Shown piece by piece: positions 53,476-63,893 of a stretch of DNA of 64,000 nt. Position 1 is the first letter of the stretch, and every line of letters starts with the position of its first letter. Source of the DNA: Ichthyophis bannanicus (lineage: Eukaryota > Chordata > Amphibia > Gymnophiona > Ichthyophiidae); contig CM066033.1 of NCBI GenBank assembly GCA_033557465.1, positions 711,685,637 to 711,749,636 on the forward strand. Direction: 5' to 3'. A program made the position numbers and the translations under genes. The notes under the pieces were generated by a model. The model was given only the letters and a program-made list of their open reading frames with translations. It was not told the origin of the DNA and made no database searches.

Positions 53476-53716
53476 CGAGAAGCCCACCGGACGTGTGTCC
53501 TGTCATCCCGGATAAAAGTTTGATTTTTTGGTGTTTCTTGCTACTTTTTCTTCTCCGGTTCGACGCCGGTTCCCCTCCCGCCGGGTTCGGTACACCGTTA
53601 TCGAACCCGTTTCTTCTTTTTCAGTTTTTGCCCTTCGTGGCTGGCGTTCGCGCCCTTTTTTGCTTTTTCCCTGAAAGGCCGTGCCTTTGACCTCGCGGGG
53701 ACTCTTTTTTCCCCCG

Positions 53717-55999
53717 ATGGCTTCAAGCGGTTTTAAAAAGTGTGATCAGTTTAAGAAGTTGATGTCTCTCACCGACACACATGACTGCTGCCTTCGGTGC
53801 CTCGGTCCTGATCACGACCCTAAGGTGTGTGGACCATGTGGGAAGATGTCTTCCAAGGCACTGCGAAGTCGCCAGCAGCAGAAAGAAAGGCTTTTTTCTG
53901 ACTCAGCCTCCGGCTGGGCCCGGACCTCGTCTGAGGCCTCGACATCTTGGGATTCGGATCCCGAGCGCCGTCGTGGCTCCTCGGACAGGGGGTCCCCCGA
54001 CCGGGAACGCAAGAGGAAGAAGCCGCTCGTGAGGGCGTTGTTGGAAGAGGTCCCTGGCTCCTCGAGGGCCAGATCTAAGACCCCCGACCGTCGCCCCGGG
54101 CCCGTGGAACAGGAGAAGCCTGCCAAAGTTCCTCGAGTGGAGCCGGAGTCTGCTGGACACGTAAGTCCTGTAGTCCTCGTGGACTCTTCTCCAAGAGAGC
54201 CGACGTCGGGCCCGGCGCTGCCGGGGCCTGAGTCGGTGGCTACTGCGTCTCCTGAGCTGAGTCTCAAGATGACAGCCTTGGAGTGCAGACTGTCTGCCTT
54301 CATGGAGCAGCAGCGGGTGCTGATGGCCAGCCTGTCTGGCGCATCTGCCCCGACCACCGGGACATCGAAGTCGACCCCGGAGACAGAGCCGATACTCGAG
54401 ACCATGAAGGCTCGAGGTCGACCTCGGTCGCGGTCTCCCTCGACCTCCCGTTCGGGACCGAGGGCGTCGACGCCGGTGCCTCCGGCGTCGGGGAGGGTGC
54501 TCCCGGGCCCCACGAGGTTGGACCCTGACTCCTCGTCAGACGAGCCCGCCTGGGAGACGGAGGATGAGGAGTCCCCCGACACATTCAAGACTCGGTGCAT
54601 CCTGTCGGACTCACCGCAGTCTGAACCCCGGAGTAGATCCCCTCCGGAGGATACCCGGTTCTCTGAGTTTGTCTGGGATATGGCCACCATGTTGGCTATC
54701 CCGGCGGACCCCGAGGAAGAGCCGAGGAGCTCGAAACCCTGCAGTACGACTCTCCTCCGAAGGAGGCCTTTACTGTCCTGGTTCCTCCGATGCTGGAACG
54801 GCTCCTCTTCCGGATGTGGGAGGCACCGGCCTTGGCGCCGGTTCTAAGCAAGCGGGTCGATTCGATTTATCAACACCGGAAGAGTCCTGGCTTTCAGAAG
54901 GCGCAGCTACCACACCATTCCATGGTGGTGGAATCGGCCATGCATCGCCTGAAAAGTCAGAAGATGAACTCCGCGGTGCCTCCTGGCAGGGAGGTCCGAA
55001 ACCACTGTTCCCTCTAAGCTGTGCGCGTGTGCGTGCCCACACACCTTGCCGAGCGAGCGCACATACTCTACAACAGAGCGCACAAAAATTACGGTTCTGA
55101 TTCTGATAGAAAACAACACAGACGTCTTCAAATTTGAAAGTTATGATTGTAATTACTAGAAATTTCCCGCTTCATTTAGTAATCGTCTATTTTCATTTAA
55201 TTTGATTAAAATCAGTGTGGTGTAAAAACTGTATTCTAAAGTGTAGTCAAATTTTAAAGTATATAACTCCGGGTGTCGTTATGTGGCGCACAAAAATTTA
55301 ACCTTCCTTCAAAAGCTGCACACAGCTGATATTTTATGCGCACAGAGCCTACAGAAAATTAGAGAGAACATTGCCCGAAACCTCGATGGTTTTGGTAGAA
55401 AGTACTTCCAGGGCTCGATGCTTGCTTGCCGTGTCTAGTCTTACCAGCTGTACATGGGCATGTACTTGTGGGACCTGGCCAAGGAGTTGGCCGGGTTCTC
55501 TGCTGGTCTCTCCGGGGAGCCCTTGCAGAGATTCAAGTCCTTGTCCTCGGGGATTCGGGAATGCTCCAAGTTTATGTCCCGCGCCGCCTACGATGGCTTC
55601 GAGGCTTCGGCCCGAGTTGCGGCAGCCGGCATCGCGGCTCGACGCCAGGCATGGCTGCAGTCATCGGACCTCGAGCCATGGGTTCAGGACAAGTTGGTCG
55701 ATGTCCCTTGCCGAGGTGAGAACCTTTTTGGCAAGCCCATGGCCGAGAAGGCCGCACAGCTCGAGACCGAGCATCTTACCAGGACAAGGCTGTCTAGAAA
55801 GACCTCTGCCCCTTCTCACATGAAGAAGGGCTCGGGTAAAAAGCCCTTTTACCCAAGGAAGGGCACTGCCTACAAACAGTACCCTCAGTATCATGCTGCC
55901 CAAGCTGCAACCCAGGGTCAGCAAGCCAAGGGGCAGGGTAATGGGCAAGCCTCCGGTCCCTGCTCCCACTCAGCAGGGTGGGGTTTTTTGACTCCTTAA
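53717..55999 (+). pseudogene. DIRS-B2 gag, interrupted by a MITE
   Basis: The ATG at 53717 gives MASSGFKKCDQFKKLMSLTD (second Cys of the first pair is Phe), then DCCLRCLGPDHDPKVCGPCG. The frame is open for about 340 codons through the linker (RARSKTPDRRPGPVEQEKPA; WETEDEESPDTFKTRC) to ADPEEEPRSSK, where a short deletion near 54725 shifts it. The core follows in 54790-55002 (LERLLFRMWEAPALAPVLSK; SPGFQKAQLPHHSMVV). A MITE lies at 55003-55373, and gag ends in 55454-55999 (QSSDLEPWVQDKLVDVPC; SRKTSAPSHMKKGSGKK; AGWGFLTP). It is the most complete B-type gag here. Confidence 0.9.
55003..55373. mobile_element. hAT-type MITE, copy 2 (371 bp, opposite orientation)
   Basis: Same family as 44781-45128, in reverse orientation. 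Ends are CACTGTTCCCTCTAA and, inverted, CAATGTTCTCTCTAA. The target duplication is TCCGAAAC (54995-55002) and CCCGAAAC (55374-55381), one mismatch. Excision restores gag at VRNLDGF. It has about 60 extra internal bases compared with copy 1 (around 55130-55215). Confidence 0.92.
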
Positions 56000-57096
56000 G
56001 CATAGCCTCTCCGTCCTTGCTCTCCCAACCCTGCACAGGAGGTCGCCTCACCCTCTTTGCCCACCAGTGGCCCCGCATGACTGGGGACAGTTGGGTGTTA
56101 AACATAGTCCACAGGGGCTATGCACTACACTTTCACCAACTGCCTCCCCTATATTTTCCAGGGGAGCCTCCAAGGCTTCCCCTGCACACAGATCTTCTCC
56201 TCCAGGAGCTCCAAGGTCTGTTGGTGGACAGGGCGGTGGAGCCTGTGCCCCTTCACATGCACGGTCGAGGGTTCTATTCCAGATACTTCCTGGTACCCAA
56301 AAGAACCGGTGGCCTTCGACCTATCTCGGACCTCAGGAATCTCAACAAGTTCCTAGAGAAAGAAAAGTTCAAGATGCTTACTCTTGGAACACTTCTGCCC
56401 TACCTCCAGCAGGGAGATTGGCTATGCTCCTTAGATCTAAAGGATGCATACACTCGCATCCTCATTCATCCAGACCACAGAAAGTACCTCAGGTTCATTG
56501 TGGGAGGCAACCATTATCAGTACAGAGTACTACCTTTTGGCCTCACCTCTGCCCCCAGAGTCTATACCAAATGCCTGGCAGTGGGGGCGGCCTACCTGAG
56601 AAATCAAGGCATCTTTGTCTTCCCCTATCTGGATGACTGGCTCATAAGAGGTCAGACGTGCCAGGAGGCCCGACAGGCCACCCTCAGAACTATTACTCTT
56701 CTTCAAAGCTTGTGGTTTGTAATAAACTTCGCAAAGTCCACTTTGCTCCCCTCCCAGAACTTGGAGTTCATAGGAGCAAGGCTGGACTCTATCCTGGCAA
56801 AGGCATTCTTGCCAGCAGACAGGCCCCAAAGACTGATGGACTTGGCAAAAACGTTTCTCAGCAGGTCTATGGTCTCCGCCAGACTCTGCCTGAGACTGCT
56901 TGGCCACATGGCTTCGACAGTTAATGTGACCCCCAATGCCAGGCTCCATATGCGGCCTGCACAGTGGTGCCTTCGGAATCAGTGGTCACAGGGCACAGGC
57001 AGCCTCAGAGACAGGATAAGGGTGTCCAAACCTTTTCTGGACTCCCTCAACTGGTGGCTGCACCCACCCAATCTACTGAAGGGGGTGCCTTTTTAA
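55978..57096 (+). CDS. DIRS-B2 reverse transcriptase
   Basis: A 372-codon open frame that overlaps the gag end by about 20 bp. It contains GFFDSLSIASP, LLLQELQGLLVDRAVEPVPL, GFYSRYFLVPKRTGG, SDLRNLNKFLEKEKFKM, CSLDLKDAYTRILIHP, RVLPFGLTSAPRVYTKC, the active site FPYLDDWLIRGQ, FVINFAKSTLLPSQNLEFIG and LRLLGHMASTVNVTPNARLH. All RT motifs are intact to the start of RNase H (LLKGVPF), where a TAA at 57094-57096 ends the frame. This is the longest uninterrupted RT among the B copies. In B3 and B2 the gag stop and the RT frame are distinct, unlike the fused frame of A1. Confidence 0.92.
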   Translation: MGFFDSLSIASPSLLSQPCTGGRLTLFAHQWPRMTGDSWVLNIVHRGYALHFHQLPPLYFPGEPPRLPLHTDLLLQELQGLLVDRAVEPVPLHMHGRGFYSRYFLVPKRTGGLRPISDLRNLNKFLEKEKFKMLTLGTLLPYLQQGDWLCSLDLKDAYTRILIHPDHRKYLRFIVGGNHYQYRVLPFGLTSAPRVYTKCLAVGAAYLRNQGIFVFPYLDDWLIRGQTCQEARQATLRTITLLQSLWFVINFAKSTLLPSQNLEFIGARLDSILAKAFLPADRPQRLMDLAKTFLSRSMVSARLCLRLLGHMASTVNVTPNARLHMRPAQWCLRNQWSQGTGSLRDRIRVSKPFLDSLNWWLHPPNLLKGVPF

Positions 57097-57840
57097 ATTC
57101 CTGGGTACACAGAGGTGCTGACCACAGACGCCTCCCTGCAAGGCTGGGGGCTCATTGTCTGGACAAGTGCACCCAGGGCCTGTGGTCTCCCTGGGAAGCT
57201 GCACAACAGATCAATCTCCTAGAACTCAGGGCTATTCGCTTAGCACTCAAAACTTTCTCTCCTGCCCTGGCTCATCAATCTGTCCTGGTTCAGACAGACA
57301 ACCAGGTAGCCATGTTTTATGTGAACAAGCAAGGCGGGACTGGGTCCAGGCTCCTTTGTCAGGAGGCACAGGACCTTTGCTCGTTTGCCCTCAAGCACAA
57401 CATGCTCCTCAAGGCTGTGTACCTCCCAGGCCAGGAAAACTATCTGGCCGACAGGTTGAGCAGAATTCTGCAGCCACACGAGTGGCAACTGCATCCTTTG
57501 ATAGTTCAGAAGATCTTCCTGAAATGGGGTCCTTCCTTTGATAGATCTGTTTGCCAGTTCTCTGAACAAACAGCTGCCTCAGTTGTGCTCCAGACAGCCG
57601 CATCCTCTGCGGATAGCAGCAGATGTTATTCTGATACCATGGTCTCAGGGCCTCCTGTATGCGTTTCCTCCCACGCCTTTGGTGGCCCGAACTCTGTTCA
57701 AGATCCTTCAGGACAAGGCCTCGGTCCTGCTGGTGACTCCCAGGTGGCCGAGACAGCCTTGGATTCCCCACTACCTCTGGGGTTGCAACCCGACCTTCTC
57801 TCCCAGGATCAGGGTTCCCTTCAACACCCCATCTCAAAGC
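57097..57840 (+). pseudogene. DIRS-B2 RNase H and methyltransferase-like domain
   Basis: RNase H starts VLTTDASLQGWG in one frame and continues after a shift near 57145 with INLLELRAIRLALKTFS, VQTDNQVAMFYVNKQGGTGS and YLADRLSRILQPHEWQL. A further shift near 57535 leads to MIDLFASSLNKQLPQLCSRQ, AADVILIPWSQGLLYAFPP and LLVTPRWPRQPWIP. The acidic RNase H residues and the DLFAS and PRWP blocks are kept. There are three frame breaks. Confidence 0.87.
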
Positions 57841-58905
57841 TCTCAGTTTGATGGCCTGGAAGCTGCAAGGGTAGTTTTGGCTCCCTGGGGCCTACCTCAA
57901 GAAGTTGAGGAGGTTGTCCTAGCCTCTAGGAAACAGTCCACTAGGAAAACCTATGCTCTCAAGTGGAAGAGGTTTTCTGTGTGGTGTCAGCTACGTACAG
58001 TGGATCCCTTCTCCTGTACAGTACCAGTAGTGCTTCAGTACCTGTTGCACTTATCCAATCAGGGACTTAAGGCAAATTCTGTTCGGGTCCACCTCTAAGC
58101 TCTAGCAGCTCACCACTCACTGGTGGACGGACATTCTCTGTCGGTTCACCCCTTGGTGTCCCGCTTTCTCAGATGCTTGCTCTTGCTCAAGCCCCCAATC
58201 CGTCGTCCTGCTCCTGAGTGGGAGTTGAACGTGGTCTTGCAGCAACTAACTCGTCCACCCTTTGAGCCGATGGCTACTTGTCCACTACGCTTCCTGTCCT
58301 GGAAGACACTCTTCTTGTTAGCCTTAACTTCTGCTAGACGAGTGAGTGTGCTTCAGGCCTTGGTCTGTGATAGGCCTTATGCCAGGTTCTGTAGCAACAG
58401 GGTAGTCCTCAGGACTCACCCTAAGTTCCTCCCTAAGGTTGTCTCCTCTTTCCACCTCAACCGTGGTTCTTCCGACATTCTTCCCTAGGCCTCATGCAAA
58501 GCAGGCTAAAGCAGTTCTGCATTCCCTGGACTGTAGGAGGGCCTTATCCTTCTACCTTGACCGTACGCAGGGGCATAGAAGGGCTACTCAGCTCTTCGTA
58601 TCTTTTGACCCTAATAAGTTGGGGTTGGCTGTGTCCAAGCATACCTTGTCCATCTGGGTGGCTGACTGTATCACCTGGGCTTACAAGGCGGCTGACCTTC
58701 CTTTGCAGGGTCGGGTCACGGCCCATCGTGTCAGGGCAATGGCTGCCTCAGTGGCTCATCTCTGCTCTGTACCGTTGGTAGATATCTGCAGGGCTGCAAA
58801 TTGGTCTTGAAGCCAGACTTTTGCGGCCCATTACTGTCTGGAAAGGGAGTCCCGTAGGGACAGTGCTTTTGGCCAGGCAGTACTCAGGAATCTCTTTGAG
58901 GTTTA
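57841..58905 (+). pseudogene. DIRS-B2 tyrosine recombinase
   Basis: The frame gives FDGLEAARVVLAPWGLPQEV, ASRKQSTRKTYALKWKRFSV, LLHLSNQGLKANSVRVHL then TAA (58096-58098). It resumes at 58123 with FLRCLLLLKPPIRRPAPEW, FLLALTSARRVSVLQALV (first Arg) and VVSSFHLN, shifts near 58460 to VVLPTFFPRPHAKQAKAV, LDCRRALSFYLDRTQGH and GRVTAHRVRAMAASVAHL (intact His-x-x-Arg), and has a TGA at 58808-58810 just before QTFAAHYCLERESRRDS. The catalytic Arg, His, Arg and Tyr are all still encoded. Confidence 0.9.
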
Positions 58906-59036
58906 GGCAACTCCTGCCCTCATGCCCTCTGTTGGGCTACCGGTGGAGGTTCTGTCAGTGAAAAGCCTTTCTTTGATGCTGGGACTAGAGGGAGTTCTCT
59001 TGTTCAGCTTGGGTTCCTGGTAGCCCAGAGCTAGGG

Positions 59037-59145
59037 AGTCACCCATATGTGAGGACTGACTTCCTGCTTGGTCCTGGAGAAAGAGTAGTTACTCACCTGT
59101 AACAGGTGTTCTCCAGGAGCAGCAGGAATCAGTCCTCACAACCCT
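59037..59145. repeat. DIRS-B2 internal complementary region
   Basis: Left-end complement (GCTTGGTCCTGGAGA) joined at AAG to right-end complement (AGTAGTTACTCACCTG), followed by GAGCAGCAGGAATCAGTCC. Identical plan to B1. Confidence 0.9.
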
Positions 59146-59214
59146 CCCTCCTCCCCTGGGAGTTGCAGTTGTACATAGTTTGTTTTTTCATTTTTGTGTG
59201 CTGTTCTTAGCTAT

Positions 59215-59405
59215 GTCATTTGACTGAGGTAAGATGGCATCTTTAGGCGGGAAGGGAACCGCGTATGTGGGCCTGCATTCCCAAAGGCTTTCATGGAAAG
59301 CTGGGGAAATGCTCCGCTAGGGCTTCATCAACATCGATGTCACCCATATGTGAGGACTGATTCCTGCTGCTCCTGGAGAACACCTGTTAGAGGTGAGTAA
59401 CTACT
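59215..59405 (-). repeat. DIRS-B2 right inverted terminal repeat
   Basis: Inverse of 53306-53475, ending GAGGTGAGTAACTACT before CTT at 59406-59408. Confidence 0.9.
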
Positions 59406-59408
59406 CTT

Positions 59409-59985
59409 TACTGCCTGGATAGAGAGTTCCAACAGGACAGTGCCTTCGGCCAGGCCATGCTCCATAACCTTTTTGGGGTCTAGGCAACTCCTTCCTTCTG
59501 ACCCTTCTGTGTTCGGGCTACCGGAGTGCTGGTTTCATCGGACACAAGGTTCCTGTTTGGTCTGTCTATACAGACTTGATTTCTGCTGCTTGTGGCTCTC
59601 CATGAGGGAGCCCTATTTTTTTGCTATGGGATTTTGGTGACCTGTAGCTGGGGAGTCCCATATGTGAGGACTGACTTCCTGCTTGTTCCTGGAGAAAGCA
59701 CAATTACTCACCTATAACAGGTGTTGTCTGGGGACAGCAGGAATCGGTCCTCGCAACCCTCCCTCCTTCCCTTGGAGTTGCAGTTGTACCATCTTTTATT
59801 TTGTTCCTGACGTCTTTTAGCTATGTCATCTGACTGAGCAAGATGGCACCCTTGGGCGGGAAGGGGACTATGCATGAGTGGTAGCAATCTCAAAGGCTTT
59901 CTTTGAAAGCTGGGATTTTGCTCCGTACGTGCTCCGTCGGTGCCGAGGTCACCCATATGTGAGGAATGATTCCTGCTGTCCCGAG
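59409..59985 (+). pseudogene. DIRS-D recombinase end, ICR and right inverted terminal repeat
   Basis: Starts with the recombinase tail YCLDREFQQDSAFGQAMLHN ending at the TAG at 59479-59481. The ICR lies at about 59648-59760 (GGAGAAAGCACAATTACTCACC), and the right repeat at 59850-59985 mirrors the D left repeat at 46296-46425. The last 30 or so bases expected of a DIRS right end are missing. Confidence 0.82.
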
Positions 59986-60925
59986 AGATCTCTCCTTGGT
60001 CTGACACTTTTTAACATTTTTGTTAGTGATATTGCAGAAGGGCTGTTGGGTAAGGTTTACCTGTTTGCAGATTATATCAAAATCTGCAATAGAGTAGACA
60101 CCCAGGAAGGAGTAGATAACATAAGGAGCAGGGCTGGCCAATCCACTGGGCGAGCTAGGCAGCTGTTTGGGTGGGTGGGTGGCGGCAGTGACACACATGA
60201 CCAGCCGTGACTGCCCCCCCCCCCCCCAGCTGCCTCTGATTTCGTTTGGAGGGGGGAGGCAGGCATTGTGCTTTTTGCTGTCCCTTTTGGAAATACTGCC
60301 GCTGCCTGCCTGCCTTCCCCCTGCCGAGATGGAATCTGTGGTAGCTGGAGGGGGCAGCAGAAGCCCTTGGGCTGGCCATGAGGAGGAGGGATCTAGCTAA
60401 GCTTGAAGAATGGCCAAGAATTTGGCAGCTGAGATTTAACACTAAAAAAAAAAATGCAGGGTCATGCTTTTGGGCTGCAAAGATTCCAGGGAGCAGTACT
60501 GAATAAGGGGTGAAGCACTTATATCCATGGAAGAAGAGCAGGATCTGGGCATGATTTTTCTTAAAGTGACTAAATGGGTAGAAAAGGTGACAGTGAAAGC
60601 CAGAAGGATGCTTGTGTGCATAGGGAGAAGAATAGCCAGCAGATAAAAGCAGGTGATAGTGCCTCTGTATAAGTCTTTAGTGAGATTTCATTTGGAGTAG
60701 TGGGTGCAATTTTGGAGATCACGCCTTCAAAAGGATATAACCAGGATGGAGTCTGTGCAGAGGGTGGCTACCAAATGGTCAGTGGTCTTTGTTATAAACC
60801 ATATGGGGACAGACTTAAAGATTTCAATACGTGTACTTTAGAGGAAAGGTGGGATAGAGGAGATATGAGACCTTGCTCAAAGAAATCAAGGAAGCTAACA
60901 AGAAATCAAGGAAGCTAACAAAAGT
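59986..60925 (+). mobile_element. CR1-II fragment, plus strand
   Basis: Reverse transcriptase to near the C-terminus of the CR1-II family: GLTLFNIFVSDIAEGLLGK and YLFADYIKICNRVDTQEGVDN (active-site FADD is FADY here), then after a 249-bp insertion ARRMLVCIGRRIASR-type text, SLVRFHLE, MESVQRVATKWSVVFVI-type text and YGDRLKDFNTCTLEERWDRG. Many stops. A 21-bp tandem duplication lies at about 60882-60923. Confidence 0.8.
60129..60377. mobile_element. Possible hAT MITE in CR1-II
   Basis: The insert starts CAGGGCTGGCC and is bounded by ATAAGGAG (60121-60128) and ATGAGGAG (60378-60385), an 8-bp duplication with one mismatch; removing it restores the CR1-II sequence. The right end GGGCTGGCC is not the inverse of the left end, so the class call is tentative. 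It includes a C-run at 60213-60228. Confidence 0.5.
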
Positions 60926-61230
60926 TACAGTGCAGTAATAATAATGGGTGATTTCAATTACCCCGGTATCAACTGGGTCAGTGTCACAGCAGTACATGCT
61001 TGGGAGATAAAGTTCCTAGATGAAATAAATGACTGCTTCTTGGAGCAGCTGGTTCATGAACCAACCAGAGGGGAAGCCATATTAGACCTAGTCCTTGGTG
61101 GAACACCAGATCTAGTGCAAGAGATAAGGCTGTTGGGGCCACTTGGCAATAGTGATCATAGCATGATCGCGTTTGATTTAATTAGTGGAGGAGGGATAGT
61201 AAGGAAATCTACAATACTACCTTTTAACTA
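60880..61230 (+). pseudogene. CR1-I endonuclease fragment
   Basis: Reads [58 protein letters not shown] and [17 protein letters not shown], nearly identical to the endonuclease of the intact CR1 ORF2. Only the C-terminal half of the APE domain is present. It ends in the fold-back at 61185-61263. Confidence 0.85.
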
Positions 61231-61263
61231 GTATTGTGGATTTCCTTACTATCCCTCCTCCAC
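61185..61263. repeat. 34-bp fold-back (inverted duplication)
   Basis: Arms 61185-61218 and 61230-61263 are inverse copies with one mismatch around an 11-bp spacer. The spacer plus the neighbouring ACAATACT recurs directly at 61262-61280. Confidence 0.88.
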
Positions 61264-61639
61264 AATACTACCTTTTAACTCCCTCACTTGGTTTGCAGCT
61301 TGTCGTGCTGTGAGGGCTTGTGTGCATCAGTGATGCTGAGAGCTATACTATCGGTAGTTTAACTACTGGTAGGGTCTCCCAAGATGGACAGGTCTCAGCT
61401 GAGGTGCCAGACCAAGACAAACCACCTATCTGGGCTGCAGCAGAATGGGATAGTGTTGATGGCGGAGAATCACATTTCTGTGACAACAGCAACAACACCA
61501 AACTTAAACTGCGCGGAATAAAGGCCCGGCAATCTACAGAGTAAAGTCAGCATTTATGATGTGGTTGGATGAAAGCCCTCGGGACGTCTGACTGCTGATG
61601 TAGCTGCGCATGAAATGAGAGTCAGAAGCTGTAAAGATC

Positions 61640-63600
61640 TATTCATCTCACACACCACCTTCCATCAACACAAGTGGCGACTGTACACATGGACTTCACC
61701 CAATGGATTGTATAAAAATCAAATTGACTACATCTGTGGAAGTCAACGATGGAAAAGTTCTATAACATCAACAAAGACAAAACCTTGAGCTGACTGTGGT
61801 ACAGATCATCAACTACTAGTATGCAAACTCAAGCTAAAGTTGAAAAAGAGCAAGCCACTCATGAATGCAGCAAAATATGACCTTGAGAATATACCACTGG
61901 AATTTAAAGACTGCCTGCAAAATCAATTTGCTGCTTTAGATACAAATGACAGAGCTCCGGAAGAGTTATGGAATGACATCAAGAAGGTTGTGTTGGAAGA
62001 AAGCGAGAAGTCTCTACAAAAGGTGAAAAAGCAAAAACGGCCAAAATGGATGACGGAAGAAACTTTGGCTTTAGCTTCTCTGCGTTTCTGGGCAATTTTC
62101 AGAGGAGAAAGAAAGACAATAACAGAACTCAACAGAGATTTCCAACGTGCAGCAAGACAGGACAAGGAAAAGTACTACACCGATGCATGCAAGGAAATAG
62201 AAGCAGAAACTATAAGAGGAAGAACAAGATCGGCTTTCCTAAAGCTACGAGAGTTAAAGAAAAAGTTCCAGACTAGAATTGGAATGTTACAAGATGCTCA
62301 AGGTTCAATGTTGAATGATGCTGAGAAGATCAAGAAAAGGTGGAAGGAATATACAGAGTTTTTATGAGATAAAGATCAAGTGGACCAACAGCCGTTTCAA
62401 CCTGTACCTTATGATCGGGAACCATTGGTGATGAAAGAAGAAGTTGAAGCAGCATTGAAAGCCTTATCAAAGAACAGAGCACCAGGCATTGATAGCATTC
62501 CCATAGAAGTATTACAGCAATCTGATGCAGCTGTTACCGTACTTACAAGGCTCTGCCAAGAAATATGGAAGACAACATCATGGCCAACTGACTGGAAAAG
62601 ATCTGTGTTTATACCAATACTAAAGAAAGGTGATCCAACTGACTGTGGAAATTATCGCACAATCGCTCCGATCCCACATGCCAGCAAGATTCTACTGAAG
62701 ATTATTCAAAAGAGGCTACAACCATACCTGGAACAAGAACTATCTGAAGTGCAAGCAGGGTTCAGGAAAGGGCGAGGAACGAGAGACGACATTGCGGATG
62801 TGAGATGGATCTTTGAAAAGACTAAAGAATACCAAAAGGATATCTATTTATGCTTTATCAACTATAGGAAGGCTTTTGACTTTGTAAACCATGAGAAACT
62901 CTGGGCCATATTAAGAAGCATGGGTATTCCAGAACACCTGATCGTACTCTTGCACAATCTGTACATTGATCAAGAAGCAGCAGTTTGAACGGAACAAGGA
63001 GAAACAGAATGGTTTAAAATAAGCAAAGGTGTAAGACAAGGCTGCATACTTTCCCCCTACCTGTTTAATTTATATGCAGAACAAATCATCAGAGAAGCAG
63101 GATTGTATGAAGACAACAGAGGTGTGAAGATTGGTGGAAGACTCATCAACAACCTTCGCTATGCTGATGATACCACATGACTGGCTGAAAGTGAAGATGA
63201 ACTGAAACATTTGCTTCTCACAATCAAAGAACATAGTCTCAAAATGGGCCTGCACCTTAATGTAAAGAAGACAAAGATCATGACAACTGGCATAATGAAC
63301 AGGTTCATCGTTGAAGGAGAAGAAATTGAAATTGTGAACAATTTTAACCTACTTGAATCGGCTATCAATAAAGAAGCAGCAAGCAGTCAAGAAATCATAC
63401 GACGCATTGCTCTTGGCAGAATGGCTATGAAAGACCTAGATAAGATTCTCAAGAGCAGAGATCTCTTTCCGTACAAAGATTCGACTTGTTCAAGCCATGA
63501 TATTTTCAATAACATCATATGGATGTGAAAGCTGGAAAGTGAAAAAGATAGACAGGAAGAAAATTGATGCCTTTGAATTATGGTGCTGGCAGTGAATACT
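61640..63600 (+). pseudogene. RTE ORF: endonuclease C-terminus and reverse transcriptase
   Basis: The endonuclease end shows WTSPNGLYKNQIDYICGSQR and ADCGTDHQLLVCKLKLK, containing the final catalytic Asp-His. The linker follows (KKQKRPKWMTEETLALASLR; RDFQRAARQDKEKYY). RT has ALSKNRAPGIDSIPIEVLQ, DWKRSVFIPILKKGDPTDCG, VQAGFRKGRGTRDDIADVRW, INYRKAFDFVNHEKLW, KGVRQGCILSPYLFNLYAEQ and the active site LRYADDTT, then KMGLHLNVKKTKIM. From 61840 to 63528 one reading frame is kept, broken only by stops at 62365, 62986 and 63178. The clade call rests on the VRQGCILSP and RYADDTT context. Confidence 0.87.
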
Positions 63601-63603
63601 GTG

Positions 63604-63893
63604 TATTTATTTATTTACATTCTCTTATATACCGCGCTATTCTGCATCAGTGCGGTTTACATTGAACAAACTGAAATTACATTGAACAGGGCATTATAAC
63701 TTGGAGATAACTATTTTACAGGGAACATGGGCTATGGAGGGTTAAGTGGCTTGCCCAAGACCACAAGGAGCACCTGTGGGACTAGAAACCCCAGTCCTTC
63801 CGGCCCAAGGTTGCTGTCCTCTAGTGGGATTTGAACCCCCGACCTTCCAGCCTGAAGTACCTTGCCCCAACCACTAGGCCACTCCTCCACTCC
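63604..63893 (-). mobile_element. tRNA-derived SINE with L2-like tail, minus-strand copy
   Basis: On the minus strand the A box lies at 63881-63871 (TGGCCTAGTGG) and the B box at 63837-63827 (GGTTCAAATCC). The body has TTGGGCAAGCCACTTAACCC and the tail TTCAATGTAAACCGCACTGA, TATATAAG and AAATAAATAAATA. It is the better preserved of the two copies and interrupts the RTE ORF between LWCWQ and TARRTNQ. Confidence 0.92.

Larger units (their letters stand above)
53306..59405 (+). mobile_element. DIRS retrotransposon B2, full length with a MITE
   Basis: A 6.1-kb element, 5.72 kb without its hAT MITE and the 8-bp duplication, equal to B1. Terminal repeats match each other through private variants (ACATCGACGTCGATGAAGCC; CTTTCCATGAAAGCC), proving they are one copy. 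It is inserted into the recombinase tail of D; CTT follows its right end (59406-59408). Gag is well kept, RT is open through the active site, and the recombinase has two or three breaks. Confidence 0.92.
46296..59985 (+). mobile_element. DIRS element D, internally deleted, hosting two DIRS-B insertions
   Basis: Pieces 46296-47253, 52990-53305 and 59409-59985 join into about 1.85 kb: left repeat, gag core, gag tail fused to the recombinase C-terminus, ICR and right repeat. The left repeat (CGTACGGAGCAAATCCCCAG...GATTGCTACCAC) and the inverted right repeat share private variants, so they are one element. RT, RNase H and most of the recombinase are gone, and the gag N-terminus is also missing. 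It is a non-autonomous deletion derivative. The right tip is truncated after CTGTCCCGAGAGA. Confidence 0.87.

Noticed and set aside
53812..54690. A 292-codon open frame on the minus strand
   Set aside because: It is exactly antisense to the GC-rich, CpG-rich gag linker of DIRS-B2; similar shadows occur opposite the gag of A1 (5917-6513) and B3 (25412-25972).
63604..63893. A possible functional tRNA gene on the minus strand
   Set aside because: A and B boxes are present, but no cloverleaf with acceptor stem can be formed, and the body and tail are those of a SINE.
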